DNA of 64,000 nt. Source: Heyndrickxia acidicola. GTDB lineage: Bacteria; Bacillota; Bacilli; Bacillales; Bacillaceae_C. The DNA is taken from NCBI RefSeq assembly GCF_001636425.1, contig NZ_KV440953.1, forward strand, positions 1,624,847-1,688,846, given 5' to 3'. Of this stretch, positions 57,251-64,000 are shown one piece after another (position 1 is the first letter of the stretch; each line of letters starts with the position of its first letter). The translations under genes were made by a program, and so were the position numbers. The notes beneath the pieces were generated by a model. It made no database searches. It was not told the origin of the DNA and was given only the letters and a program-made list of their open reading frames with translations.

Positions 57251-58009
57251 TTATTGATTTCCCAATAACTTACGAAGCTTAAAAATGGCCTTGGAATGAA
57301 TTTGAGAAATCCTTGAAGTGGATAAGCCCATAATTCCCCCTATTTCTGTAAGGGTCAATTCCTCTTTATAAAATAAACTGAGCACAAGTTGTTCCTTTTC
57401 TAATAATGAAGTAATCGTTTTGGTCAGTTCATTAAGCTGTTCTTCTTTTAATAATTGTTCATCCGGTGACAGGCTTTTATCATCTTTCAAAATAAAAGAC
57501 TGCTGATCTTCTTCATTATCGTTAATTTGTTCATCAATAGACAATACATTAGCGAAAAAGTTTTCGTTAATGGTTTGATACACGTCATCTGTCTGTATAT
57601 GCAATTCACTCGCAATTTCCTCTGCGGTTACGTGCCTCATGTATTTTTGCTCCAGACGTTCATATACAGCCTCTATCTTTTTTGCCTTATCACGCGTTCC
57701 CCTTGGAAGCCAATCCTCTTTACGAAGCCCGTCTAAAATTGCCCCGCGGATACGGAAAGAGGCGTAGGTATCAAATTTCAAATCCCTTTTCCGGTCAAAC
57801 TTATTCAGCGCATCCAATAAGCCCACAAGACCAAGGGATTTGAGATCATCCTTTGAAACACTGCGAGGCAGCCCGACGGCTATTCGTTGTACATGAAAAT
57901 CAACAAGGGGCATATATTTTTTCACTAGAATATCTCCTGCAATTGAATCATGATTCTGACACCATAGATCCCAGTATTTTTCTTCTTCCTTTTTAACCGG
58001 CTGTGACAT
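57251..58009 (-). CDS. sigD: RNA polymerase sigma-D (flagellar/motility sigma factor)
   Basis: 252 aa FliA/SigD-type sigma factor. Region 2 includes KFDRKRDLKFDTYASFRIRG and GLRKEDWLPRGTRDKAKKIE; region 4.2 is LTEIGGIMGLSTSRISQIHSKA. It directs flagellin, autolysin and chemoreceptor genes. ATG start behind GAGGGGAAT. In B. subtilis it follows cheD within the fla/che operon; here 332 bp of repeat DNA separate them, but no clear terminator is visible, so it probably remains in the operon. Confidence 0.96.
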   Translation of the reverse strand: MSQPVKKEEEKYWDLWCQNHDSIAGDILVKKYMPLVDFHVQRIAVGLPRSVSKDDLKSLGLVGLLDALNKFDRKRDLKFDTYASFRIRGAILDGLRKEDWLPRGTRDKAKKIEAVYERLEQKYMRHVTAEEIASELHIQTDDVYQTINENFFANVLSIDEQINDNEEDQQSFILKDDKSLSPDEQLLKEEQLNELTKTITSLLEKEQLVLSLFYKEELTLTEIGGIMGLSTSRISQIHSKAIFKLRKLLGNQ

Positions 58010-58040
58010 AATTCCCCTCCTCGCAGTTTCATTTAATTAT

Positions 58041-58193
58041 TGGCTGTTTTCGCATAAATTGTTGCTTTACATTCATTGGATCATACCGTATTTTGTCTGT
58101 ATTCGCAGCATTTTTTTGCATGCTATTCACAAGTCAGGACCTTTTAATGATTTTCTTGAGTCAAATAGCAACAAACTTTACGGAAAGAGCCTA
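58041..58193. mobile_element. MITE-like element, copy D (between cheD and sigD)
   Basis: About 153 bp with the clearest ends of the family. Left GGCTGTTTTCGCATAAATTG (then TTGCTT); reverse complement of the right end AGGCTCTTTCCGTAAAGTTT (then GTTGCT). Core CGTATTTTGTCTGTATTCGC. No ORF longer than chance. It is inserted inside the fla/che operon. Confidence 0.7.
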
Positions 58194-58257
58194 CTTATTT
58201 TATTCCTTGGTACACACTTTCTCATTACTAAAGCGATAGATATTTAGTAAAACACTT

Positions 58258-58322
58258 GGGATGCTTGGAGCGGCAGGTACGAGACTCCTGTTTAAAGCGA
58301 GTGCCTGCAACGGAAATCAACA
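58258..58322. repeat. Truncated GC-rich palindromic repeat between cheD and sigD
   Basis: GGAGCGGCAGGTACGAGACT and AGCGAGTGCCTGCAACGGAA (then ATCAAC) correspond to the two arms of the palindromic repeat at 5554-5645 and 27411-27543; the central GC-rich core is shortened. Confidence 0.55.
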
Positions 58323-58341
58323 GGCAAGATTAAAAGAGCCG

Positions 58342-58839
58342 TTATATAAAAGCAATCCCTTTATTCACTGTCCTGATTTCCAACATGCATTTTTCTGGGT
58401 CAAAAACGATGGTTCTGCCATTATTTCCCCCTGTATCTTCTGAAATAATGGCAATTGCTTCTTCTTTTAGGGCTTTTTTTACTGCATCAATATTTCTTTT
58501 TCCAATCCTCATAGTTTCATTTACAGAAAAAGAAAACATTTCTGCTCCGCCAGCAATTTTCGCTTTTAATTCCCTATTCTTACAGCCTTCCCGATTTAAC
58601 ATTTGCACAAGTTCTTTTACTGCAGTATCTGCAAACTTTGATTTATTAAATTCCGTTCCCTTCTTCATAATGGAAGAGTCCGGCAGCATGATATGAGCCA
58701 ATCCGGCAATTTTTAAAATAGGATCATAAATAATGATTCCTACACAGGATCCAAGTCCTGTCGTTTTAATAGGCTGTGGAGAAAATGCAATTTTCAGATC
58801 GGCAATTCCGACTTTAAGAGGTTCAATTTTATTATCCAT
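58342..58839 (-). CDS. cheD: Chemoreceptor glutamine deamidase CheD
   Basis: 165 aa. The catalytic cysteine and histidine are visible as C32 (GLGSCVGIIIYD) and H49 (GLAHIMLPDS). It deamidates receptor glutamines and, in Bacillus, binds CheC to stimulate its CheY-P phosphatase activity. It overlaps cheC by 8 bp, in keeping with their partnership. Cytosolic, at chemoreceptor arrays. Confidence 0.96.
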   Translation of the reverse strand: MDNKIEPLKVGIADLKIAFSPQPIKTTGLGSCVGIIIYDPILKIAGLAHIMLPDSSIMKKGTEFNKSKFADTAVKELVQMLNREGCKNRELKAKIAGGAEMFSFSVNETMRIGKRNIDAVKKALKEEAIAIISEDTGGNNGRTIVFDPEKCMLEIRTVNKGIAFI

Positions 58840-59470
58840 CCAGCCTTACCCCTAAAATATCAAAAAGCTTGTGGAAGGATTCAGGATCTGGTATTAGAAA
58901 GAAATGTCCATTAATACCAGATTCACGTTTCACATCATCAATTAATACTGTATCAATAACAATAGCACAGTCACTAGACCGGGATATTTCTAAGAGGCCA
59001 TAACTGATAACGGCACCTGCCATATCAATACTAATTGCAGGCACAGATGGGCAGAGATTCAAATGAGTAAAATCTGCCAGTGCCGTTAAATAAGAGCCTG
59101 ATAATATATTTCCCAGCTCCTGGAGAGCCGATAGCCCTGTTTCGGAAAAGGGAGGTGATGCAAAGGAGAAGGATGCCTCTCCTGTCATTCTTCTAATCAG
59201 CTCCTCGCCCTGCTCAATGGAAACAATGAAAAACATATTCCCTGGTGCATCTCCCTCAATACGGAGAAAGACACTTGCCACCAATTTTTCAGCACCGCCT
59301 GCAAGTTCCATCATTTCATCAAAAGAAGTCATTTTTACACTGGGCACTTTCATATCAATTTTCCGATCTAAAAGCTTAGATAAAGCAGTTGCTGCATGCC
59401 CGGCCCCTATATTTCCGATTTCTCTTAATATATCTAAATGAATGCTTGTAAATTTACTTTCTATGCCCAT
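58832..59470 (-). CDS. cheC: CheY-P phosphatase CheC
   Basis: 212 aa. Both CheC-family E-x2-N active-site motifs are intact: E17/N20 (LREIGNIGAGHAATAL) and E118/N121 (LQELGNILSG). It removes phosphate from CheY-P as part of Bacillus-type adaptation. Between cheW and cheD. The presence of CheC and CheD matters because CheB in this operon lacks its receiver domain. Confidence 0.96.
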   Translation of the reverse strand: MGIESKFTSIHLDILREIGNIGAGHAATALSKLLDRKIDMKVPSVKMTSFDEMMELAGGAEKLVASVFLRIEGDAPGNMFFIVSIEQGEELIRRMTGEASFSFASPPFSETGLSALQELGNILSGSYLTALADFTHLNLCPSVPAISIDMAGAVISYGLLEISRSSDCAIVIDTVLIDDVKRESGINGHFFLIPDPESFHKLFDILGVRLDG

Positions 59471-59479
59471 GCCGCTCTC

Positions 59480-59932
59480 CTACTGAACCGGCTTCAATGC
59501 CTGCTCTATATTCACTAGAAGCAGCAGCCTCTTCCCTACTTTTGCAACTCCTGAAATAAACTCAGAATTCATAGAATCAAACACCTCAGGCTGCGGCTCA
59601 ATAATTTCAGCAGGAATATCTACCACGTCGTTTGCTGCTTCCACCATTAATCCTACTTCCATATTATTGACCATCACAATGATGATTCTTGTACTTTCTT
59701 CTATCACCATTCGTCCGCCATTAAACAAACATTGTAAATCAATGATTGGTATGATAACTCCCCTAAGATTAATGACTCCCAACGTATAAGAAGGAGTTCC
59801 TGGTACTCTTGTAATATGATGAACCTTTTCGATTGCCCGTATCTGTTGAACGGGAATTGCATATTCTTTGTCTAAAAGTTTAAATACGATCATTTTTAAA
59901 TCTTCAACCGTTGTTTCGATTGGCAAATTCAT
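59480..59932 (-). CDS. cheW: Chemotaxis coupling protein CheW
   Basis: 150 aa, a single CheW (SH3-like tandem) domain: MIVFKLLDKEYAIPVQQIRA, PGTPSYTLGVINLRGVIIPI, VEAANDVVDIPAE. It links receptors to CheA. It follows cheA by 13 bp. ATG start. Confidence 0.96.
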   Translation of the reverse strand: MNLPIETTVEDLKMIVFKLLDKEYAIPVQQIRAIEKVHHITRVPGTPSYTLGVINLRGVIIPIIDLQCLFNGGRMVIEESTRIIIVMVNNMEVGLMVEAANDVVDIPAEIIEPQPEVFDSMNSEFISGVAKVGKRLLLLVNIEQALKPVQ

Positions 59933-59945
59933 GCACCCCTGTCCC

Positions 59946-61967
59946 CTATTTGATTAAAGCATTACAATCTATGATTAAAGCAACCTGCCCGTCGCCAAGA
60001 ATCGTCGCCCCTGAAATAGCAAATACAGAGGCTAAATAGTTGCCCAATGATTTTAATACAATTTCTTGCTGGCCGATAAAGGAATCCACAATCAGGGCAG
60101 CAGATTTATTTCCTTTTTTTACAATAACCACCGAATTAACCTGTTTGTCCTCTTGAACATCTTGAACGCTGAATACCTCTTTTAATGAAACAAGCGGGAT
60201 TACTTTCCCTCTGAAATCAATTACTTTTTGATTATGAGCATTTAATATATCTTCTTTTTTAATAATTGCGGTTTCAATAATCGAAGACAAAGGTATTCCA
60301 TATTTTTCATTTCCGACTTCAACCAGCATAGCTGAAATAATGGATAAGGTTAAAGGCAATTGGATCGTGAAGACAGAACCCTTGCCTTCTTCAGAATCGA
60401 TCGTAATGGACCCTCCAAGAGATTGGATTGTTGATTTTACGACATCAAGCCCTACTCCTCTACCTGATATGTCGGATATTTCATTTGCTGTTGAAAATCC
60501 TGATTCAAAAATAAGATCATAAATTTGGTTATCAGACAGAATCCCTGCATCTTCCGGTGAAATAATTCCTTTTGAAATTGCTTTGTCCAGCACCCTTTGC
60601 CGGTTTATTCCTGCACCGTCATCTGTAATTTCTATAAAAACGTGATTTCCGCTGTGAAAAGCTTTCAAATGAATTGTTCCTGTTTCCGGCTTCTGAGCAG
60701 CTAATCTAGCCTCAGGTGATTCAATACCATGATCGATAGCATTTCTTAATAAATGGACAAGAGGATCTCCTATTTCATCGATCACCGTTCGGTCCAATTC
60801 TGTTTCTGCACCCGATATTTCTAACGATAATTTCTTATTTAAACCCTTTGCCAGTTGCCGTACCATTCGAGGAAAGCGATTAAATACAGTTTCTACGGGA
60901 ACCATTCGCATATTCAAGATAATGCTTTGCAAATCACTTGAAATACGAGACATCCTTTCTACTGTTTCATTTAACTCAGGATGCCTTAAATCTTTCGATA
61001 TTTGTTCCAGCCTTCCCCTGTCAATGACAAGCTCTTCAAATAAATTCATCAAAATGTCCAGGCGCTCAATATTTACACGAATGGTTTTGGACGAAGGAGC
61101 ATTTTGGGATGAAGAATCCAATTCCTTCTTTTCTGTTCCGTTTGGCTGAGCTTCCTTTTTTTCTGGTGAGATGACATTATTTGAAGGCTTATTTTCTGTA
61201 AGATTTACTAATTCTGTCTTAACCCGGTCGACTTCCGAAACATTCATTATTTTCTTTTCAATGACATCAAGAGGCTCATTGGTTATCAGTGTGACCTGAA
61301 ACTCTGAATCAAATTTTTCCTCTTCCAATTGATTAACAGCAGGAACACTTTTAATGACTTCCCCCATTTTTTCCAACACATCAAAAACCATAAATGCTCT
61401 TACAGCCTTTAATAAACAATCCTTACGAAGAATCACAGTGATCTCTGCCACGCTATATCCCTGATCAGAAGATTGCTGTATAACGGTTCTTTCGAAATCA
61501 TCATAAATTATTTCTCTCTTCTGTTCTTCAAGGTCAGCCGCCGCCGCTGCCACTTCCTCCAAAGCTGTCGATGCAGAAGAATCAGGCTCCCCGTTTTCTA
61601 TGTATTCCAGCTTTCTAATGACTTCAGTTACATCCATCTTTCCATCGCCGCCTTGTGCAACGGAATTAATCATGGCTTCCAAATGATCAACAGCCATAAA
61701 AATAATATCGATGATTTCAGGTGTAACGATGATTTTATGGTTACGGATACCATCCAAAACGTTTTCCATTTTGTGGGTTAAACTCGCTAGATCCTCATAC
61801 CCCATGGTTGCTGACATACCCTTTAATGTATGTGCTGACCGGAAAATATCATTGATGATGGTTAAATCTTCTGGGTTTTGTTCTAAAAGCAATACCTTTT
61901 CATTACAGGATTGAATGTGTTCTTTACTTTCTTCAATAAAGACTTCTAAATACTGGCTCATCTCCAT
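59946..61967 (-). CDS. cheA: Chemotaxis histidine kinase CheA
   Basis: 673 aa with all five domains: P1 Hpt with the phospho-histidine H46 (AHTLKGMSATMG); P2 (about 150-245), which docks response regulators; P3 dimerisation (IRVNIERLDILMNLFEELVI, near 300); P4 ATPase with LRNAIDHGIESPE and DISGRGVGLDVV; P5 CheW-like C-terminus. The frame begins at GTG 61976 overlapping the cheB stop, but ATG 61965-61967 (MEMSQYLEVF) has AAGGGG eight bases upstream and matches B. subtilis. P2 is retained although the CheB receiver it would phosphorylate is absent; CheY is outside this window. Confidence 0.96.
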   Translation of the reverse strand: MEMSQYLEVFIEESKEHIQSCNEKVLLLEQNPEDLTIINDIFRSAHTLKGMSATMGYEDLASLTHKMENVLDGIRNHKIIVTPEIIDIIFMAVDHLEAMINSVAQGGDGKMDVTEVIRKLEYIENGEPDSSASTALEEVAAAAADLEEQKREIIYDDFERTVIQQSSDQGYSVAEITVILRKDCLLKAVRAFMVFDVLEKMGEVIKSVPAVNQLEEEKFDSEFQVTLITNEPLDVIEKKIMNVSEVDRVKTELVNLTENKPSNNVISPEKKEAQPNGTEKKELDSSSQNAPSSKTIRVNIERLDILMNLFEELVIDRGRLEQISKDLRHPELNETVERMSRISSDLQSIILNMRMVPVETVFNRFPRMVRQLAKGLNKKLSLEISGAETELDRTVIDEIGDPLVHLLRNAIDHGIESPEARLAAQKPETGTIHLKAFHSGNHVFIEITDDGAGINRQRVLDKAISKGIISPEDAGILSDNQIYDLIFESGFSTANEISDISGRGVGLDVVKSTIQSLGGSITIDSEEGKGSVFTIQLPLTLSIISAMLVEVGNEKYGIPLSSIIETAIIKKEDILNAHNQKVIDFRGKVIPLVSLKEVFSVQDVQEDKQVNSVVIVKKGNKSAALIVDSFIGQQEIVLKSLGNYLASVFAISGATILGDGQVALIIDCNALIK

Positions 61968-61972
61968 CCATT

Positions 61973-62632
61973 TCACCCCTTCAAAGACATATAGTTCATA
62001 ATAACCAAAGCAATTTGTTCCAAACTTGCTACCTCATTGACGTAATTCGTTGCCACTGCTGCTTTTGGCATTCCATAAACAATGCAGGATTCCTCCGACT
62101 CCGCAATGGCCTTTAGTCTTCCAGTCTTACTTAAATCCTTTAAACCTTTTGATCCATCGGTACCCATTCCAGTCATAATGACTGCAATAATATCAATGCC
62201 TTTTAATTTACTAACGGATTGAAACAAAACATCCACCGATGGTCTATGCCCATTTACCGTTTGAGATTTTGACAACTTAACCATCATGGTGTTTTTTTTC
62301 TCTTCAATAAGAAAATGAAAGTCACCTGGTGCAATATACGCGATTCCATTTTCCAGTATTTCTCCCTCTTCGGCTTCTTTAACTTTTATCTGGCAAATGG
62401 TATTCAGCCTGTTTGCCAAAGATTTTGTAAAAACAGGGGGCATATGCTGAACAATCAAAATTGGCGCTTTTATCGAAGATGGCAATGATGAAAGTACAAC
62501 CTGCAGGGCACGCGGTCCCCCTGTTGAAGTGCCAATACATATCAGTTTTTTTCTATAAGTTCCTCTTTGAGCACTGTTTTCAAGTACGTCCTTCATACTT
62601 GGAGAAATACCGGGAACTTCGCGCAAGATCAT
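61973..62632 (-). CDS. cheB: CheB methylesterase without receiver domain
   Basis: 219 aa, against about 350 for normal CheB. Only the C-terminal methylesterase/deamidase domain is present, with its catalytic triad S36 (GTSTGG), H63 (VQHMPP) and D159 (MGTDG). The N-terminal 29 residues (MILREVPGISPSMKDVLENS...) look like interdomain linker; the ~120-residue receiver with the phosphorylatable aspartate is missing. The start overlaps the flhG stop (ATGA) with an AAGGGAAGG ribosome binding site, so it is not a window-edge effect. It demethylates chemoreceptors; without the receiver it should escape control by CheA phosphorylation. Confidence 0.93.
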   Translation of the reverse strand: MILREVPGISPSMKDVLENSAQRGTYRKKLICIGTSTGGPRALQVVLSSLPSSIKAPILIVQHMPPVFTKSLANRLNTICQIKVKEAEEGEILENGIAYIAPGDFHFLIEEKKNTMMVKLSKSQTVNGHRPSVDVLFQSVSKLKGIDIIAVIMTGMGTDGSKGLKDLSKTGRLKAIAESEESCIVYGMPKAAVATNYVNEVASLEQIALVIMNYMSLKG

Positions 62633-63492
62633 GTCCTTCCCTTCTTAAAAAGATGGCGCAACTTACTTATAAAGCGGCTTTTATTCACGGTGTCTGTTTC
62701 TGTTTTACCTAAGTATCCATTTACAAATCTAGTTAATTCATGAGAGATGTGTGCATTAGGAAACTCCAATAAAAATGGTTTCTGCCGCAAAACGGCTTTT
62801 CGGACATGGGAGTCCTCCAGCAAAACACCCGTCCCGGCTAGCTCTTTATTTAAAAATTTGTTCATCACCGCTTGTAGCCTTTCGATTGTATCAATCCCTT
62901 CTCTCTCTATATCGGCACGATTACAAAGAATATAAAAATTATGGCTTTCATCAAGCAATGTAATATATTTCATCATGGAATAGGCATCCGTTATAGATGT
63001 AGGCTCCGGAGTTGTCACAACGAAGATATCGTCAACTGAAAGGAGTACATGTAAATTAGAATGGCTCGCACCCGCTCCCATATCAAAAATAATGTAATCA
63101 TATAGGTTCTGTATTTTCTCTAAATCGCAAAGCAAGCGTTCAAGGACTTCCTCATTTAACTCTACAATTTCGTAAAATCCGTTCCCTGCAGCAATATAAG
63201 ATAGACTATAAGGACCTTGGCATATGATATCCTCCAGCGTTATGTCTGAGTAAATGTAATCGGATATACTTTTCGGTGCACTTTCCCCCAGAAGAACCTG
63301 CACATTTCCCATTCCTATATCAAAATCGAATAACAATACTTTTTTCCCCATCTTTGTTAATAACAACGATGTATTTATGGATACATTAGACTTTCCCACT
63401 CCGCCTTTTCCACTTACCACGGCAATTGTCTTCCCCATTTGTGTGCCGCCTTGCTTCAGCTTTTCACGCAGCTTTTCTGCTTGATCTCTCAT
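62629..63492 (-). CDS. flhG: FlhG (YlxH), MinD-like flagellar number regulator
   Basis: 287 aa MinD/ParA-type ATPase. The N-terminal DQAEKLRE helix is the segment that activates the FlhF GTPase; the deviant Walker A KGGVGKSN is at 29-36; LLFDFDIGMGNVQVLL and YIIFDMGAGAS follow. A C-terminal amphipathic, basic tail fits membrane association. With FlhF it controls flagellar number and placement. It overlaps flhF (stop) and cheB (start) by 4 bp each. Confidence 0.95.
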   Translation of the reverse strand: MRDQAEKLREKLKQGGTQMGKTIAVVSGKGGVGKSNVSINTSLLLTKMGKKVLLFDFDIGMGNVQVLLGESAPKSISDYIYSDITLEDIICQGPYSLSYIAAGNGFYEIVELNEEVLERLLCDLEKIQNLYDYIIFDMGAGASHSNLHVLLSVDDIFVVTTPEPTSITDAYSMMKYITLLDESHNFYILCNRADIEREGIDTIERLQAVMNKFLNKELAGTGVLLEDSHVRKAVLRQKPFLLEFPNAHISHELTRFVNGYLGKTETDTVNKSRFISKLRHLFKKGRT

Positions 63493-64000
63493 ACTCCCAG
63501 TCCTTTAAGCAGCCTTTTGACAATCGTTTCCGCCGATGCCTTTTGTATATCATCCGGAACGTCCTGTCCATCTGTTACATAAGCCACACCAATCCTATTG
63601 CGGAAAATAAGATTGATCATGGAGCCATATGTAGCTGTTTCATCAAGCTTAGTAAAAATAAATTGATCTACTTTTATATCATCGAAGCTTTGGATAATAT
63701 CAGCAAGATCTCCTTCTTTCATCGTTAACGACAATGTTAAAAAGGTTTCGATATCCTGCGAAAAATCAATGACTTTTTTAAGTTCTTCAATATACTGCAA
63801 TTCTCTGTAGTTTCGTCCGGCTGTATCAATAAAAACAAGATCATAATCAGTAAACTTTTTAATCGCCTTCTGGAAATCCTCCCGCTTGTATACCACCTCA
63901 ACAGGTACATTTAAAATAGAAGAATATGTTTTTAACTGTTCAATTGCTGCAATTCGGTAGGTATCAGTTGTAATAAAAGCGATTTTTTTCCTTTTTTCCA
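63489..64000 (-). CDS. flhF: FlhF, SRP-type GTPase for flagellar placement (N-terminal part outside window)
   Basis: The C-terminal ~170 residues are present and the gene runs off the right edge at 64000. The frame stays open through the boundary: upstream of an apparent internal GTG (63896) it reads IAFITTDTYRIAAIEQLKTY and then SSILNVPVEVVYKREDF. G-domain motifs: DTYRIAAIEQL, FIDTAGRN, TKLDETATYGS. An SRP54/FtsY-like GTPase that, with FlhG, sets flagellar position. First of the visible fla/che genes. Confidence 0.95.
   Translation of the reverse strand, partial: EKRKKIAFITTDTYRIAAIEQLKTYSSILNVPVEVVYKREDFQKAIKKFTDYDLVFIDTAGRNYRELQYIEELKKVIDFSQDIETFLTLSLTMKEGDLADIIQSFDDIKVDQFIFTKLDETATYGSMINLIFRNRIGVAYVTDGQDVPDDIQKASAETIVKRLLKGLGV

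Noticed and set aside
62629-62760. A frameshifted CheB receiver domain hidden upstream of cheB
   Set aside because: The DNA upstream of the cheB start is the well-conserved flhG C-terminus in another frame; no receiver remnant appears in any frame.
63489-63896. An apparently complete 135-codon gene starting with GTG at 63896
   Set aside because: The frame continues without a stop to the window edge and reads as the FlhF G domain (DTYRIAAIEQL), so it is the tail of flhF, not a separate or broken gene.

Overview
The window is a contiguous piece of a low-GC, spore-forming, flagellated Bacillaceae chromosome. Nearly every gene lies on the minus strand, and the gene order follows the Bacillus subtilis flhF-to-recA segment almost gene for gene. 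The organism is a Bacillus, Cytobacillus or Mesobacillus-like bacterium; the genus cannot be fixed from this sequence. Spore-formation genes (spoVFA/spoVFB, spoIIIE), RNase J2, SwrB, CheC/CheD and Gram-positive PolC all support this. No tRNA, rRNA, CRISPR array, prophage or transposase gene was seen.

Layout in transcription order (right to left). 64000-57251: end of the fla/che operon (flhF partial, flhG, cheB, cheA, cheW, cheC, cheD, sigD). 57168-53300: swrB, rpsB, tsf, pyrH, frr. 52656-46614: uppS, cdsA, dxr, rasP, proS (isoprenoid and lipid synthesis, intramembrane proteolysis, tRNA charging). 46157-41838: polC. 41432-33371: the rimP-nusA-ylxR-ylxQ-infB-ylxP-rbfA translation/transcription operon, then truB, ribF, rpsO. 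32970-27732: pnpA, ylxY, mlpA, ymxH. 27048-21898: spoVFA-spoVFB (dipicolinate) and asd-dapG-dapA (aspartate to dihydrodipicolinate), so the precursor and its spore-specific use sit side by side. 21692-16162: rnjB, tepA-ylzJ, spoIIIE. 15467-9915: GntR regulator ymfC and a nucleoside ABC importer (nupNOPQ). 9664-3261: ymfF/ymfH peptidase-like pair, ymfI, ymfJ, ymfK, rodZ-like ymfM. 3138-1: pgsA, cinA, recA (partial).

The main departures from the standard layout are these. (1) CheB consists only of the methylesterase domain; the receiver domain is missing although the flanking overlaps and ribosome binding site are intact. (2) The intergenic regions carry several families of small non-coding repeats. 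One is a MITE-like element of about 155-165 bp with imperfect terminal inverted repeats, in four copies, all in the same orientation. Others are a long hairpin repeat that includes a three-unit tandem array, and GC-rich palindromes. Some of these split operons that are normally tight (cheD/sigD, rbfA/truB). (3) Several leaders look regulatory: a LexA box at recA, a NusA-type attenuator before rimP, an rpsO leader, a candidate sigma-K promoter at spoVFA, and a promoter-palindrome module before ymfC.

Many genes start at GTG or TTG, or at an ATG internal to the longest reading frame. Starts here were set by Shine-Dalgarno position and remembered homologue N-termini. Gene names rest on recognising protein sequences and synteny from memory, without database searches.
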